This document shows, one piece after another, positions 29,410-38,117 of a stretch of DNA of 64,000 nt; position 1 is the first letter of the stretch, and every line of letters begins with the position of its first letter. The translations under genes and the position numbers were made by a program. The stretch lies in assembly GCF_039542385.1 (NCBI RefSeq), contig NZ_BAABIA010000001.1, positions 682,001-746,000 on the forward strand, in the 5' to 3' direction. The notes below the pieces were generated by a model. The model saw nothing but the letters and a program-made list of their open reading frames with translations, had not been told where the DNA came from and searched no databases. Source of the DNA: Prosthecobacter algae. Its GTDB lineage: Bacteria; Verrucomicrobiota; Verrucomicrobiia; Verrucomicrobiales; Verrucomicrobiaceae.

Positions 29410-29814
29410 ATGCACGCAGCCGGTCCCAAAAATCCCCTCCACGGAATCACCCTCGAAAAAATGGTGACCGATCTCCAGGCCCATTACGGCTGGGACATGC
29501 TGGGCCGGATGATCAAGATCAACAGCTTCAACTGGCAGCCGAGCATCAAGTCCAGCCTTGTTTTCTTGCGCAAGACCCCCTGGGCCCGCCAGAAAGTGGA
29601 GGAACTGTACGTGGACTCGATTCCTGACATGAAAGCCGCCGCCGAGGGGAAAGCGATGCCTCCCGCTCAATGGCGGGATGAGGAAGTCCCCGAGGAGGCT
29701 GCGCCTGCGGTTGAAGTGGCAGCTACAGTTGAGCCAACTGCGGAAGTGCTTGGCGAAATAGCCGAGGAAGTGGTGGCGGCCCCAGAAGCCGAAGAAGAAC
29801 GCCCGCCGGTGTAG
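29410..29814 (+). CDS. VF530-family DNA-binding protein with acidic tail
   Basis: The 134-residue protein has the VF530 (DUF2132) domain in residues 7-70: [20 protein letters not shown], then [20 protein letters not shown] and [15 protein letters not shown] structure is known for the family from Vibrio fischeri, and DNA binding has been proposed. Most members end soon after this domain. Here about 60 further residues form a low-complexity tail rich in E, A, V and P, which is likely disordered and acidic. The gene is divergent from the ABC1 kinase. Confidence 0.85.
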   Translation: MHAAGPKNPLHGITLEKMVTDLQAHYGWDMLGRMIKINSFNWQPSIKSSLVFLRKTPWARQKVEELYVDSIPDMKAAAEGKAMPPAQWRDEEVPEEAAPAVEVAATVEPTAEVLGEIAEEVVAAPEAEEERPPV

Positions 29815-29871
29815 TGGTCCGAGCGGCTGAGCTTCCTCAACTCCCCACTCAGGAAAAGCAGCGACGAAATC

Positions 29872-30744
29872 CTAGATCTGCTTGCAGGCCTTGATCGTGT
29901 TCGCCATGAGCATGGCGATGGTCATCGGGCCGACGCCACCTGGGACGGGTGTGATGGCTTTGCACTTGGGGGCAACTTCATCAAAAGCCACGTCTCCGAC
30001 AAGCTTGTAGCCCTTCTCTGTTCCAGGGGCTTCCACGCGGTTGATGCCGACATCAATGACGACGGCACCTTCACGCACGTGCTCGGCTTTGAGAAACTCA
30101 GGGCGGCCAATGGCGGCGATGATGATGTCTGCCCTTTGGGTGATGGAGGCGAGGTCCTTGGTGCGGGAATGGGCGACCGTAACAGTGGCGTCTCCGCCTG
30201 GGCCTTTGGCCATCAGCAGCAGGGCCATGGGCTTGCCCACGATCATGCTGCGGCCCAGGACAACGGCGTTGGCACCTTTGGTTTCGATGCCGGCATCCAT
30301 GAGCAGGCGCTGGCAGCCCAGCGGGGTGCAGGGGACAAAGCCGGTGGGATCTTCCAGGGCCAGCTTGGCCACGTTCACAGGGTGAAATCCGTCCACATCC
30401 TTAGCGGGATCAATCGCGCGCACAATGGCGGCTTCATCAATGTGCGGTGGCGGCGGGCTTTGAACCAGGATGCCGTGGATGGCGGGATCGTTGTTCAGGG
30501 CGTGGACATGGGCCAGCACCTCCTCCTGAGTGGTGGTGGCTGGCAGTTCCAACTTCACCGAATGCAGGCCCAGATCGCGGCACTTTTTGTCCTTGGACCG
30601 AACGTAGGCGCGGGAGGCTGGATCGTCACCGATGAGCACCACAGCCAGACCGGGCTTTTTCCCCACGGCCGCGAGGGCGGCGATGTCACGGCGGCATTCT
30701 TCGAGGACTTTTTCGGCGACGGCGGCTCCAGAGATCAGTTGCAT
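29872..30744 (-). CDS. folD: FolD bifunctional methylenetetrahydrofolate dehydrogenase/cyclohydrolase
   Basis: The 290-residue enzyme interconverts 5,10-methylene-, methenyl- and 10-formyl-tetrahydrofolate in one-carbon metabolism. Motifs seen are [20 protein letters not shown] (with the catalytic lysine), [47 protein letters not shown] (NADP-binding) and the C-terminal [17 protein letters not shown]. The usual QLPLP motif reads QSPPPP. Length is normal. The gene converges with the VF530 gene and diverges from the pyruvyl-transferase-like gene. Confidence 0.95.
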   Translation of the reverse strand: MQLISGAAVAEKVLEECRRDIAALAAVGKKPGLAVVLIGDDPASRAYVRSKDKKCRDLGLHSVKLELPATTTQEEVLAHVHALNNDPAIHGILVQSPPPPHIDEAAIVRAIDPAKDVDGFHPVNVAKLALEDPTGFVPCTPLGCQRLLMDAGIETKGANAVVLGRSMIVGKPMALLLMAKGPGGDATVTVAHSRTKDLASITQRADIIIAAIGRPEFLKAEHVREGAVVIDVGINRVEAPGTEKGYKLVGDVAFDEVAPKCKAITPVPGGVGPMTIAMLMANTIKACKQI

Positions 30745-30870
30745 CTCTTTTGGTGAATCAGGCCAGGGGCGGAGTCAACGACGATCCCAATGAGGGGAGA
30801 ATGGAATTCGGTGTTGCCTTGCTCCATATTTTTGTCCAAACCGAGCACTGGACTGCCTCTTATACCCACC

Positions 30871-32136
30871 ATGACCACCCGCCGTTCCTTCCTTTCTGCC
30901 GTCACCGCTGCCCTGGGCGGCTCCCTTTTTGCTGCCAATGGCCAACCAAAAACGGTGGTCCTGATGTCCGCCTGGGACACGGTAAACATCGGCGACATCG
31001 GCCATACCCCGGGCACCCTGCACATTCTGGAGCAGCATCTGCCTGAGCTGAAGGTGGTGGTCTGGGCCATGAAATTAGACGAGCGCGTGCTGGCCATGCT
31101 GAAGCGCCGTTTTCCGAAAGCGGAATTCCTGCAGGGAAATCTCACGGGCAAAAAGCCAAATGACGAAGCACTGCGTGCGGCCATTGCGGGCTGCGACCTT
31201 TTCATCCGCAATTCCGGCATGGGCCAGGACACAAGCTGGATGAAGCACTGCCGGGACCTAGGCAAACCCTACGGCGTGTATGGGCAGTCCTATTTTGACA
31301 CCATGGTGACTGGTGACAAAGGTGCAGAAAACATGGCCCTGCTGAATGCGGCCTCCTTCATTTACACGCGGGAAAGCCGCACGCTGAAGATGCTGCAAGG
31401 GGCCGGCGTGAAAACTCCCGTTCTAGAGTTCGCGCCGGATGGCTGCTTCGGCATTGACGTGCGGGATGATGAGCGCGGTCTCGCCACGATGAAAAAGCTG
31501 GGGCTGGAGGAAGGCAAGTTCATCACGGTGCTGCTGCGGACGAATACCCCCAAGGCTCCCGGTGTGGATGATACACGCCCGCAGAAGCTGAACCCGCTGC
31601 ACCCCACGCCCAAGCAGGTGGAGGACGATCAACGCCGGGCAGCCGGATTCCGCGAACTGATCACGAAATGGGTGCAGGCCACCGGCTACAAAGTGCTCAT
31701 CGCGCCAGAGACCTTCAAGGAGATGGAGCATAACAAACGATTGATCCATGATCCCCTGCCGCCTGAGATTCAGAAGCACGTGGTGAACCTGGAGTCCTTT
31801 TGGAATGCTGATGAGGCCGCCTCCATCTTTGCCCGTGCCCACACGGTGGTCTGCCATGAGCCGCATTCCCCCATCATCGCGCTGGCCAATGGCACGCCCA
31901 TCATTCACTGGTTCTCAGAGTTCCACGGTCTCAAGTGCTGGATGTTCGAGGACATCGGCCTGAAGGACTGGCTGCTCGAAATTGATACCACCCCGGCGGA
32001 AACGGTTTTCCAGACCGTGATGGCCATCGAGAAGGATTACCCTGCCGCCCAGGCCAAGGTGAAGAAGGCCATGGACTTTGTGAAGGAGCGTCAAACCGCG
32101 ACGATGAGAGTGGTGAAAAAGGTCATTCAGGCTTGA
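30871..32136 (+). CDS. Exported polysaccharide pyruvyl transferase family protein
   Basis: The ATG at 30871 gives 421 residues opening with a twin-arginine-like signal (MTTRRSFLSAVTAALGGSLFA). The core resembles the PF04230 family: VVLMSAWDTVNIGDIGHTPG near the start, DLFIRNSGMGQDTSW, KPYGVYGQSYFDTMV, FIYTRESRTLKML and VCHEPHSPIIALANGTPIIHWF. Classical members add ketal pyruvate to exopolysaccharides in the cytoplasm; an exported form is unusual, and its function is open. An inverted repeat (GCTGCGGGTC/GACCCGCAGC, 32155-32185) lies after the stop but lacks a T run. Confidence 0.72.
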   Translation: MTTRRSFLSAVTAALGGSLFAANGQPKTVVLMSAWDTVNIGDIGHTPGTLHILEQHLPELKVVVWAMKLDERVLAMLKRRFPKAEFLQGNLTGKKPNDEALRAAIAGCDLFIRNSGMGQDTSWMKHCRDLGKPYGVYGQSYFDTMVTGDKGAENMALLNAASFIYTRESRTLKMLQGAGVKTPVLEFAPDGCFGIDVRDDERGLATMKKLGLEEGKFITVLLRTNTPKAPGVDDTRPQKLNPLHPTPKQVEDDQRRAAGFRELITKWVQATGYKVLIAPETFKEMEHNKRLIHDPLPPEIQKHVVNLESFWNADEAASIFARAHTVVCHEPHSPIIALANGTPIIHWFSEFHGLKCWMFEDIGLKDWLLEIDTTPAETVFQTVMAIEKDYPAAQAKVKKAMDFVKERQTATMRVVKKVIQA

Positions 32137-32154
32137 TACCGCAGATGGAGGCAA

Positions 32155-32185
32155 GCTGCGGGTCTTACAAGGTAGGACCCGCAGC
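32155..32185. terminator. Inverted repeat after the pyruvyl-transferase-like gene, possible terminator
   Basis: A perfect 10-bp stem GCTGCGGGTC/GACCCGCAGC encloses 11 bases. There is no downstream T run, so factor-independent termination is doubtful. Confidence 0.35.
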
Positions 32186-32278
32186 AAACCATGGAATTTA
32201 GCAGTAGGAAGAAACATGTCTTCCGGCAAGGGCGTAGCATTCACCTGCTTATCCCTCCAACCTCATTCCATTGAATTT

Positions 32279-33529
32279 ATGCACCGGCTTTTCCTTGCTT
32301 TCTTCTTGCTGACTCAGGCTGTTATGGGAGGAGTTTATGAGCCTTCCTGGGCATCCATAGCTCCGAGCCGCGTGATTCGTTTGAGTGAAGTGGATGGTGC
32401 TGCCCTCGTCTCTGCTGTGGCTGCACTCAAGCCGGGAGATTGTCTCGAAGTTGGCGCGGGCACTTACACGGTGGATCGCATGTGGAACATCCAAGTCTCA
32501 GGCACCGCCGAAGCTCCCATCAGGATCGAGCCTGCGAAAGGGGCGCGTGTGGTGATCACTCGTTCGGACGACAAACAGAACATCGTCAACATCGGCCAGT
32601 CAGCACCGGTTTCGTATCTGGTTGTTCGTGGGATCGAATTTACCGGGGGTAGCCACGGCATGCGTTTGGGGCATTGCAGCGACGTGTGGGTGGACCAGTG
32701 CCATATCCATCACACGGGCGGCCCGTGCATTACCGCCAACAGTGCCGATACTCGCCGACTGTATCTCACCCGCAATCACCTCCACGATGGCGGTGGGCAT
32801 GGCGAGGGCATGTATCTCGGCGGTAACGAGGCCTCTGTGATCATGAGCGAAAGTGTCATCGCTTTAAATCACGTTCATGATTGCGCTGGCAGCCAGGGAG
32901 ATGGCATTGAAGTCAAGCAAGGCTCTTGGGGAAATCTCGTCGCCGAAAACCACATTCACGACACACAGTATCCGTGCATCACGGTGTACGGAACGGCGGG
33001 TAAACCAGTGAACATCATCGAGAGAAATCTCTGCTATCGCAGTACCGATAACGTCATGCAGGTGCAGGGCGAAGCCATTGTGCGAAACAACATTCTAATC
33101 GCCGGAAAAAACGCCGGTTTTTCCAGCATGGATCACCAGGGCAAGACGCTGAATCTGCAAGTCATCCACAACACTATCATCAATACCGGTCATGCTTTCA
33201 GTGGTCGTTCATGGAAAGGCCGGGAGGGCCTGGTGCTAGCCAACAACATCCTGTACTCGCGTGAAGGCAATGCCCTCCACTTTCCCAGTGGCAGCGAGGG
33301 TGCAACTCTGGTCGGAAATGTGGTGCTGGGGGCAGGGGACAAACACGGACAAGCCGTAGGTCGAAGCTTGGACCAAGATCTTCCAGAATTGAGCTGGGAT
33401 GGCACTAAACATGACGCCACGCCTTCGGCTGAGGCTCCTTTTGAGCAGGCGGAGCGCACGCGTATGTTACCCGCAGATTTTCATGGTGCGGCGCGAAGCT
33501 CCGCGATCAGTGGTGCGGTGACACGCTGA
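32279..33529 (+). CDS. Secreted right-handed parallel beta-helix protein
   Basis: The 416-residue protein from the ATG at 32279 has a signal peptide (MHRLFLAFFLLTQAVMGG). From about residue 45 it reads as a parallel beta-helix: LKPGDCLEVGAGTYTV, then repeated coils such as VRGIEFTGGSHGMRLGHCSD, VWVDQCHIHHTGGPCI, NHLHDGGGHGEGMYLGGNE and VAENHIHDTQYPCITVYG. The histidine-rich coils (HIHH, HLHD, HVHD, HIHD) resemble polysaccharide lyase family 6-like and NosD-like helices. Enzyme activity is not established. There is no operon partner. Confidence 0.82.
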   Translation: MHRLFLAFFLLTQAVMGGVYEPSWASIAPSRVIRLSEVDGAALVSAVAALKPGDCLEVGAGTYTVDRMWNIQVSGTAEAPIRIEPAKGARVVITRSDDKQNIVNIGQSAPVSYLVVRGIEFTGGSHGMRLGHCSDVWVDQCHIHHTGGPCITANSADTRRLYLTRNHLHDGGGHGEGMYLGGNEASVIMSESVIALNHVHDCAGSQGDGIEVKQGSWGNLVAENHIHDTQYPCITVYGTAGKPVNIIERNLCYRSTDNVMQVQGEAIVRNNILIAGKNAGFSSMDHQGKTLNLQVIHNTIINTGHAFSGRSWKGREGLVLANNILYSREGNALHFPSGSEGATLVGNVVLGAGDKHGQAVGRSLDQDLPELSWDGTKHDATPSAEAPFEQAERTRMLPADFHGAARSSAISGAVTR

Positions 33530-33580
33530 CCCCCTGCGGATTAAGGCGTGATGCGGTGTCTGGCATTGTTGAATGAGCCA

Positions 33581-34984
33581 TCACATCACCTCCGAAAGCG
33601 GAGGGGCACTGCCCTGGCGTGCGCCGCCCACCGTGCGTGGGGCGATGCGGGCACGCCAGATGTAACGCTGAAAGAGCACCTTCACACTGGCCGTCATCGG
33701 CACCGCCAAGATGGCCCCCAAGAGACCGCCGAGGAGGAGAGTCCAGACGAGCACGCTGGCGATGACCGTCATGGGGTGCAGGCCCACAGCCTCACCCACG
33801 ATGCGGGGCGTGATGAAGAGCCCATCTATCTGCTGAACGACGGCAAAGATAATGGTCACCGCCAGTGGCAGGGCCCACCAGGGGTCGCCGGGAATGAGAG
33901 CGCTGCCCCCCTGAACGGCCCCGATGACGACGGCAGGGATCCAGCACAGGGCAATGCCCAAATAAGGAATGATGCCCGCCACACACAGGGCCAAGCCGAT
34001 GAGCAAACCAAAATCCAGGCCGATGATCATCAGGCCCGCGCCCGTAGCGATGCCATTGATGACACTGACAAAGAGCTGGCCGCGAAAGAAGGCGATGAGG
34101 TAACGGTTGATCTCATTGAGGCAGGAGACCACCTCGTCCTTGAAGGCACTGGCCCGCAGCGGCAGGTAATCCGACCACTGGGTCTTGATCTTCGCACTCT
34201 CGATCAGAAAGTAGTAGAGGTATAGCGGGACGATGATGAGTGAGAGGAGGAAGCCGAAGATGCCGAGGAACCCGCCGAAGGTGGAGCGGATGAACTTCCA
34301 CGCATTGCTCAGCACGGTGGGTAACGTCGTCTTCACCCAGTCACCGGTGAGGAGCGCCTTGAGGTCGAAATCGAGTTCGCTGGTCGTCTCGTCGTCCGCT
34401 TTTTCAAGAGCGGGTTCATTGACAGGTGCAGGTTCTGGAACGGCCGTTGTTGAGGCTGGCGCAGGAATAGATGAAGGAGCCGGTGCTGCCTCTGGCGTGG
34501 GGGGGCTCGTTTGGGTTGCAGGGGCGGGGGAATTGGTTTTTGAGGCATCGACCAAATCAGCCAAGGGTGCCGGGAGGGGAATGCCGTATTCGCGCTCCAT
34601 CCGGGTGGCAAAGTCGATCACGGCCACGCGGGCCTTGACGGTGTAGCCAGGAATCTTTTTAGCGAGGTTGGAGGTCTGTTCGCCCAGTTTCGGCAAAATC
34701 CACCAGCCAAGGCCAAAGAGTCCCAGGCTAAAGACCGCGAAGATGATGAGCACCGCACGCTGACGTTTCAGCCCTTTTCGTTCCAGCCAAGCGACCCCCG
34801 GCTCCAGCAAGTAAGCTAGCACCCCGGCCACGGCAAAGGGCATGAGGATGGGCTGGAGAAAGCCGATGACCTGAGTGCCGAGGTAGATGAATCCGATGGC
34901 CAATGCCCCAACCAAAGTGATCGAGAGAGCGGTGATCGCTGTCCAAAGGGCGCTACGCTGAAAGGCCGTGGGAAGATTCTTCAT
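33581..34984 (-). CDS. AI-2E/PerM family transporter with a Pro/Ala-rich insert
   Basis: The 467-residue membrane protein from the ATG at 34984 has about seven to eight helices in the usual layout: two N-terminal helices around IGFLQPILMPFAVAGVLAYLLEPGVAWLERKG, a large central soluble loop, then GLMIIGLDFGLLIGLALCVAGIIPYLG and DGLFITPRIVGEAVGLHPMTVI. The family exports AI-2 or other small molecules, or exchanges ions. The central loop carries a low-complexity stretch of about 55 residues rich in P, A, S and T that is not part of the usual domain. The upstream extension to 35167 was rejected. Confidence 0.88.
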   Translation of the reverse strand: MKNLPTAFQRSALWTAITALSITLVGALAIGFIYLGTQVIGFLQPILMPFAVAGVLAYLLEPGVAWLERKGLKRQRAVLIIFAVFSLGLFGLGWWILPKLGEQTSNLAKKIPGYTVKARVAVIDFATRMEREYGIPLPAPLADLVDASKTNSPAPATQTSPPTPEAAPAPSSIPAPASTTAVPEPAPVNEPALEKADDETTSELDFDLKALLTGDWVKTTLPTVLSNAWKFIRSTFGGFLGIFGFLLSLIIVPLYLYYFLIESAKIKTQWSDYLPLRASAFKDEVVSCLNEINRYLIAFFRGQLFVSVINGIATGAGLMIIGLDFGLLIGLALCVAGIIPYLGIALCWIPAVVIGAVQGGSALIPGDPWWALPLAVTIIFAVVQQIDGLFITPRIVGEAVGLHPMTVIASVLVWTLLLGGLLGAILAVPMTASVKVLFQRYIWRARIAPRTVGGARQGSAPPLSEVM

Positions 34985-35207
34985 GGGACGCCGGAGATGG
35001 TGGCAGAGGATTGCAAAGATGGAAGAGGGATTCGCACAGGGACCTGAGGAAAATGCCCGAGAGGAATCTGGCGGGACCAGGGCTCTTTTCCCCACGATGG
35101 GGAAGTGGAATTTTGCAGCGATCTTGTAGCCGGGGCTTGGACGCCGTCCTGCTTTGTAAATATCCACAGGTGGTTGCCGAGCAGGCAGCCTCCGCTAGCG
35201 TGGCAGG

Positions 35208-36317
35208 ATGCGCGTTCTCATTGCCAGCGATAAATACAAAGGCTCCCTCACTGCCACTCAGGTGGCCCAAACCATCGCGCAGGGGCTTGGCGAAACGCTG
35301 CCGGGCATCGTCTGCGATCTCTGCCCCATCGCCGATGGGGGCGAAGGCACCACGGAGGCGATGGTCACCGCTCTCGGCGGTGAATGGATGACCGTGGCCA
35401 CCGCCGATGCGCAGGGGCGCGAACGTCAGGCCCGTTATGGCTGGTGCGCTGGCCAGGCGGTGATGGAAATGAGCGCGGCCAGTGGCCTGGCCCTGGTGAA
35501 TGACCTGAAGCTGAATCCCCAGATCGCCAGCACCTACGGCACGGGGGTGATGCTGAAGCACGCGCTTGATCGTGGGGTGAAAAAGATCATCATCGGCATC
35601 GGCGGCAGTGCCACGAATGATGGTGGCCTCGGCATGGCGGCGGCGCTGGGCTATCGTTTCCTGGATACCGCCGGGCAGGATGTCCCCGCCGTGCTGGCAG
35701 AGGTGCTGCGCATACGCCACATCCAGTCACCATGCGCCACTTTTTGCCCCATCCTTGTCGCCTGCGATGTGGACAATCCCTTGTTAGGTGAAAAAGGAGC
35801 CACCCGTGTTTATGGGCCGCAAAAAGGCGTGACGGAGCCTTTGTGGTTCGAGGAAAGGCTGGAGCATTTAGCAGACCTCGTCGCGCGGGACCTGGGCACA
35901 GATCCGCGCGAGGTGCCGGGGGCTGGGGCAGCCGGTGGCCTGGGCTGGGGACTGATGGCCTTCATGGGCGCCCGGTTGACCAACGGCTTTGACCTCGTGG
36001 CTGAGCAGATCGGCCTGGAATCCCGCGTGGCACAGGCGGATCTCGTCATCACGGGGGAGGGGCGTCTGGATGCCCAGACCCTGCATGGCAAGGGGCCCGT
36101 GGGCATCGCCCAAATGGCCCGGAGACTGGGGAAAAAAGTAGCCGCTTTTGCCGGCGGGATCGAGGACTCCCCCGCCTTGCAGGCGCAGTTTGATTTCACT
36201 CGCGCGACCAAACCGGCCTCGATGCCTCTGGCTGAGGCGATTGCACGAGCCGAGGAATTGCTGGCCGTCGCCGTCCGCGAAAGCTCGGGGGAGATCGGCC
36301 GCCTGCTGGGACGGTGA
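35208..36317 (+). CDS. Glycerate kinase (GarK/GlxK type)
   Basis: The 369-residue kinase phosphorylates glycerate and links it to glycolysis. It has the family N-terminus MRVLIASDKYKGSLTATQVA, CPIADGGEGTTEAMV, STYGTGVMLKHALDRG, IIGIGGSATNDGGLGMAAAL, VACDVDNPLLGEKGATRVYGPQKG and LVITGEGRLDAQTLHGKGP. All are standard for type I glycerate kinases. Length is normal. It is divergent from the AI-2E family gene with about 220 bases between starts and sits upstream of fabD, separated by a 104-base spacer holding an inverted repeat. Confidence 0.93.
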   Translation: MRVLIASDKYKGSLTATQVAQTIAQGLGETLPGIVCDLCPIADGGEGTTEAMVTALGGEWMTVATADAQGRERQARYGWCAGQAVMEMSAASGLALVNDLKLNPQIASTYGTGVMLKHALDRGVKKIIIGIGGSATNDGGLGMAAALGYRFLDTAGQDVPAVLAEVLRIRHIQSPCATFCPILVACDVDNPLLGEKGATRVYGPQKGVTEPLWFEERLEHLADLVARDLGTDPREVPGAGAAGGLGWGLMAFMGARLTNGFDLVAEQIGLESRVAQADLVITGEGRLDAQTLHGKGPVGIAQMARRLGKKVAAFAGGIEDSPALQAQFDFTRATKPASMPLAEAIARAEELLAVAVRESSGEIGRLLGR

Positions 36318-36341
36318 GCGCAGTTTTCGGTTTTCAGGGGT

Positions 36342-36399
36342 CAGTTTTCAGTCACTATCATGCCTGACTTTGGGGCTGAATCCCGAACACTGAAAACTG
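36342..36399. repeat. Inverted repeat CAGTTTTCAGT/ACTGAAAACTG between glycerate kinase and fabD
   Basis: Perfect 11-bp arms at 36342-36352 and 36389-36399 flank a 36-base centre. A partial extra copy GCAGTTTTCGGTTTTCAGG lies just upstream at 36320-36337. Confidence 0.6.
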
Positions 36400-36421
36400 A
36401 ATACAGAATACCGACATCACG

Positions 36422-37354
36422 ATGCCAAAACAAGCCGTCCTCCTCTTCGCTGGTCAAGGTGCCCAAAAAGTGGGCATGGGAAAAGATCTCGCCGAGGCCT
36501 ACCCCGCCGTGAGCGACCTGCTGTCCCAGGCTGATGCCGCGATCGGCTACCCGCTCTCGCAGATCATGTTTGAAGGGCCGATGGAGGAACTGACGAAGAC
36601 CAGCCGCTGCCAGCCCGCGCTTTACGCCCATGGCCTCGCCTTGCTGGAAGTGCTGAAGTCCAAAGTGCCCGATCTGGAGATCACCGCCACGGCGGGCCTC
36701 TCCCTTGGCGAATTCACCGCTCACGCTGCTGCAGGCACCTTTGATTTTGCTACGGGTCTGAACCTCGTTTTCCAGCGTGGCAGCTTCATGGAAGAGGCCT
36801 GCGATACCACCCGCGGTGCCATGTTGGCCATGCTGGGTGGCGAAGAAAGCACCATCCGCGAGCTGGCTGCCGAATGCGATGTGGACGTAGCCAACCTGAA
36901 TGCCCCGGGCCAGATCGTGCTTAGCGGTAGCGTGGAAGGCATCGAAGCTGCCGCTGCCAAGGCAAAGGACAAGGGCATCAAACGCGCCATCCCGCTGCCT
37001 GTCGCCGGGGCCTACCACAGCCGCCTGATGAAAAGCGCCCAGGACAAGCTGGCTGTCGCCTTGGAAAAAGCCACCATCGTCAGCCCCGGCGTGCCTGTGG
37101 TTTGCAATTTCGAAGCCCGCCCCGTAAACCGTCAAGAAGAGATCCGCGCCACCCTCACCGCCCAGGTCACCGGCAGCGTCCGCTGGGTGGAGTCCATGCA
37201 GCACCTCATCTCCCAGGGCCATACCCTGTTCATCGAGCTCGGGCCGGATGCCACCCTGGCTGGCCTCATGGGCAAGATCGATAAAACGGTGAAAGTCATC
37301 TCCATCAAGGACACCGCGACGCTGGATGCAGCCGTGGCGGAGCTGAATGCTTGA
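36422..37354 (+). CDS. fabD: Malonyl-CoA:ACP transacylase FabD
   Basis: The 310-residue enzyme loads malonyl groups onto acyl carrier protein for fatty-acid synthesis. Seen directly: MPKQAVLLFAGQGAQKVGMG, the nucleophile motif AGLSLGEFTAHAAAG, FQRGSFMEEAC, VDVANLNAPGQIVLSG and PLPVAGAYHSRLM with the catalytic histidine. The residue before the active-site serine is Leu where E. coli FabD has His (GHSLGE); the same GLSLGE form is known from plant and some other bacterial enzymes. Other fab genes are not adjacent. Confidence 0.93.
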   Translation: MPKQAVLLFAGQGAQKVGMGKDLAEAYPAVSDLLSQADAAIGYPLSQIMFEGPMEELTKTSRCQPALYAHGLALLEVLKSKVPDLEITATAGLSLGEFTAHAAAGTFDFATGLNLVFQRGSFMEEACDTTRGAMLAMLGGEESTIRELAAECDVDVANLNAPGQIVLSGSVEGIEAAAAKAKDKGIKRAIPLPVAGAYHSRLMKSAQDKLAVALEKATIVSPGVPVVCNFEARPVNRQEEIRATLTAQVTGSVRWVESMQHLISQGHTLFIELGPDATLAGLMGKIDKTVKVISIKDTATLDAAVAELNA

Positions 37355-37448
37355 GACAGATGCACGTGAGGCAGGAGGGAGCGACGAATAATAATCTGAA
37401 CGACAAACCGTCGGTTTCGTCTATCCTTCCTGAACCCCCAACCCTGTT

Positions 37449-37970
37449 ATGCTCGAAATTTTCGAAAGTCCCCTGAACACCTTTGGCATGGGCTTTGCCC
37501 TCGGCGCCATCTTCTTGGTCATGGCCTACTTCAGCCACTGGAAGACCAAAGGCGAGTTCAAACGCTACAAGTCCCACCTCAGCGACAAACTGGAGCTGGA
37601 TGCCAAACAACTCCAGGATACCAATAAGGAACGTGCCCGTCTGGCCCAGGAAAATGAGCACCTGCGCATTCAGGTGAACCGCCTGAACGAGCGCCCGGAC
37701 AACAAGCTGCAGCGCGAACTGGAAGTGCTGGCCCGTGCAGAAAAGCACATGCTCATCAATGCACCCGGCTTTGCCCCTGCGTGGGAAATGGCCAAATCTC
37801 AGGCACTCTCGCAGATGGAGACTGAGGAAAAAGGCATGTCCTTCCCCCAAAAGATCTTCCGCAAGCTCATCGGCCCAGGGGCCAATGGCAATGCGGCCCT
37901 GCCTGAAAATGGCAGCAGCCACAACAAATCCGGCAGCACTGAGACAGCCACGACGACCACTGCTGTCTAA
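37449..37970 (+). CDS. Single-pass membrane protein with a coiled coil, unknown function
   Basis: The 173-residue protein has one N-terminal transmembrane helix (FGMGFALGAIFLVMAYFSHW), then a charged helical segment of about 50 residues (KLELDAKQLQDTNKERARLA, QENEHLRIQVNRLNERPDNK) that predicts a coiled coil. The C-terminus is low-complexity, rich in N, S, G and T. I do not recognise a family, although the layout recalls DUF-type proteins such as YhcB that anchor to the inner membrane and connect to envelope synthesis. It follows fabD by 94 bases and ends at a strong terminator. Confidence 0.75.
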   Translation: MLEIFESPLNTFGMGFALGAIFLVMAYFSHWKTKGEFKRYKSHLSDKLELDAKQLQDTNKERARLAQENEHLRIQVNRLNERPDNKLQRELEVLARAEKHMLINAPGFAPAWEMAKSQALSQMETEEKGMSFPQKIFRKLIGPGANGNAALPENGSSHNKSGSTETATTTTAV

Positions 37971-37999
37971 GTTTGCAAGGCAGTTCTAAATTCAATCAG

Positions 38000-38025
38000 G
38001 CCCGGTGAACCCACCGGGCTTTTTT
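38000..38025 (+). terminator. Rho-independent terminator after the fabD region
   Basis: An 8-bp stem GCCCGGTG/CACCGGGC (loop AACC) is followed by TTTTTT, 29 bases after the stop at 37970. Confidence 0.88.
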
Positions 38026-38117
38026 GCGCTCAAAAGTAGCCCGCACAGTCCCTGTGCGGATAGCAATCTCGAAGCTCCTGCGCCTCCACCTAACCAAAGG
38101 TACAATTTTTCCACCCA

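Noticed and set aside
32155..32185. Strong intrinsic terminator after the pyruvyl-transferase-like gene
   Set aside because: The stem is perfect but no T run follows, so I list it only as a possible terminator with low confidence.
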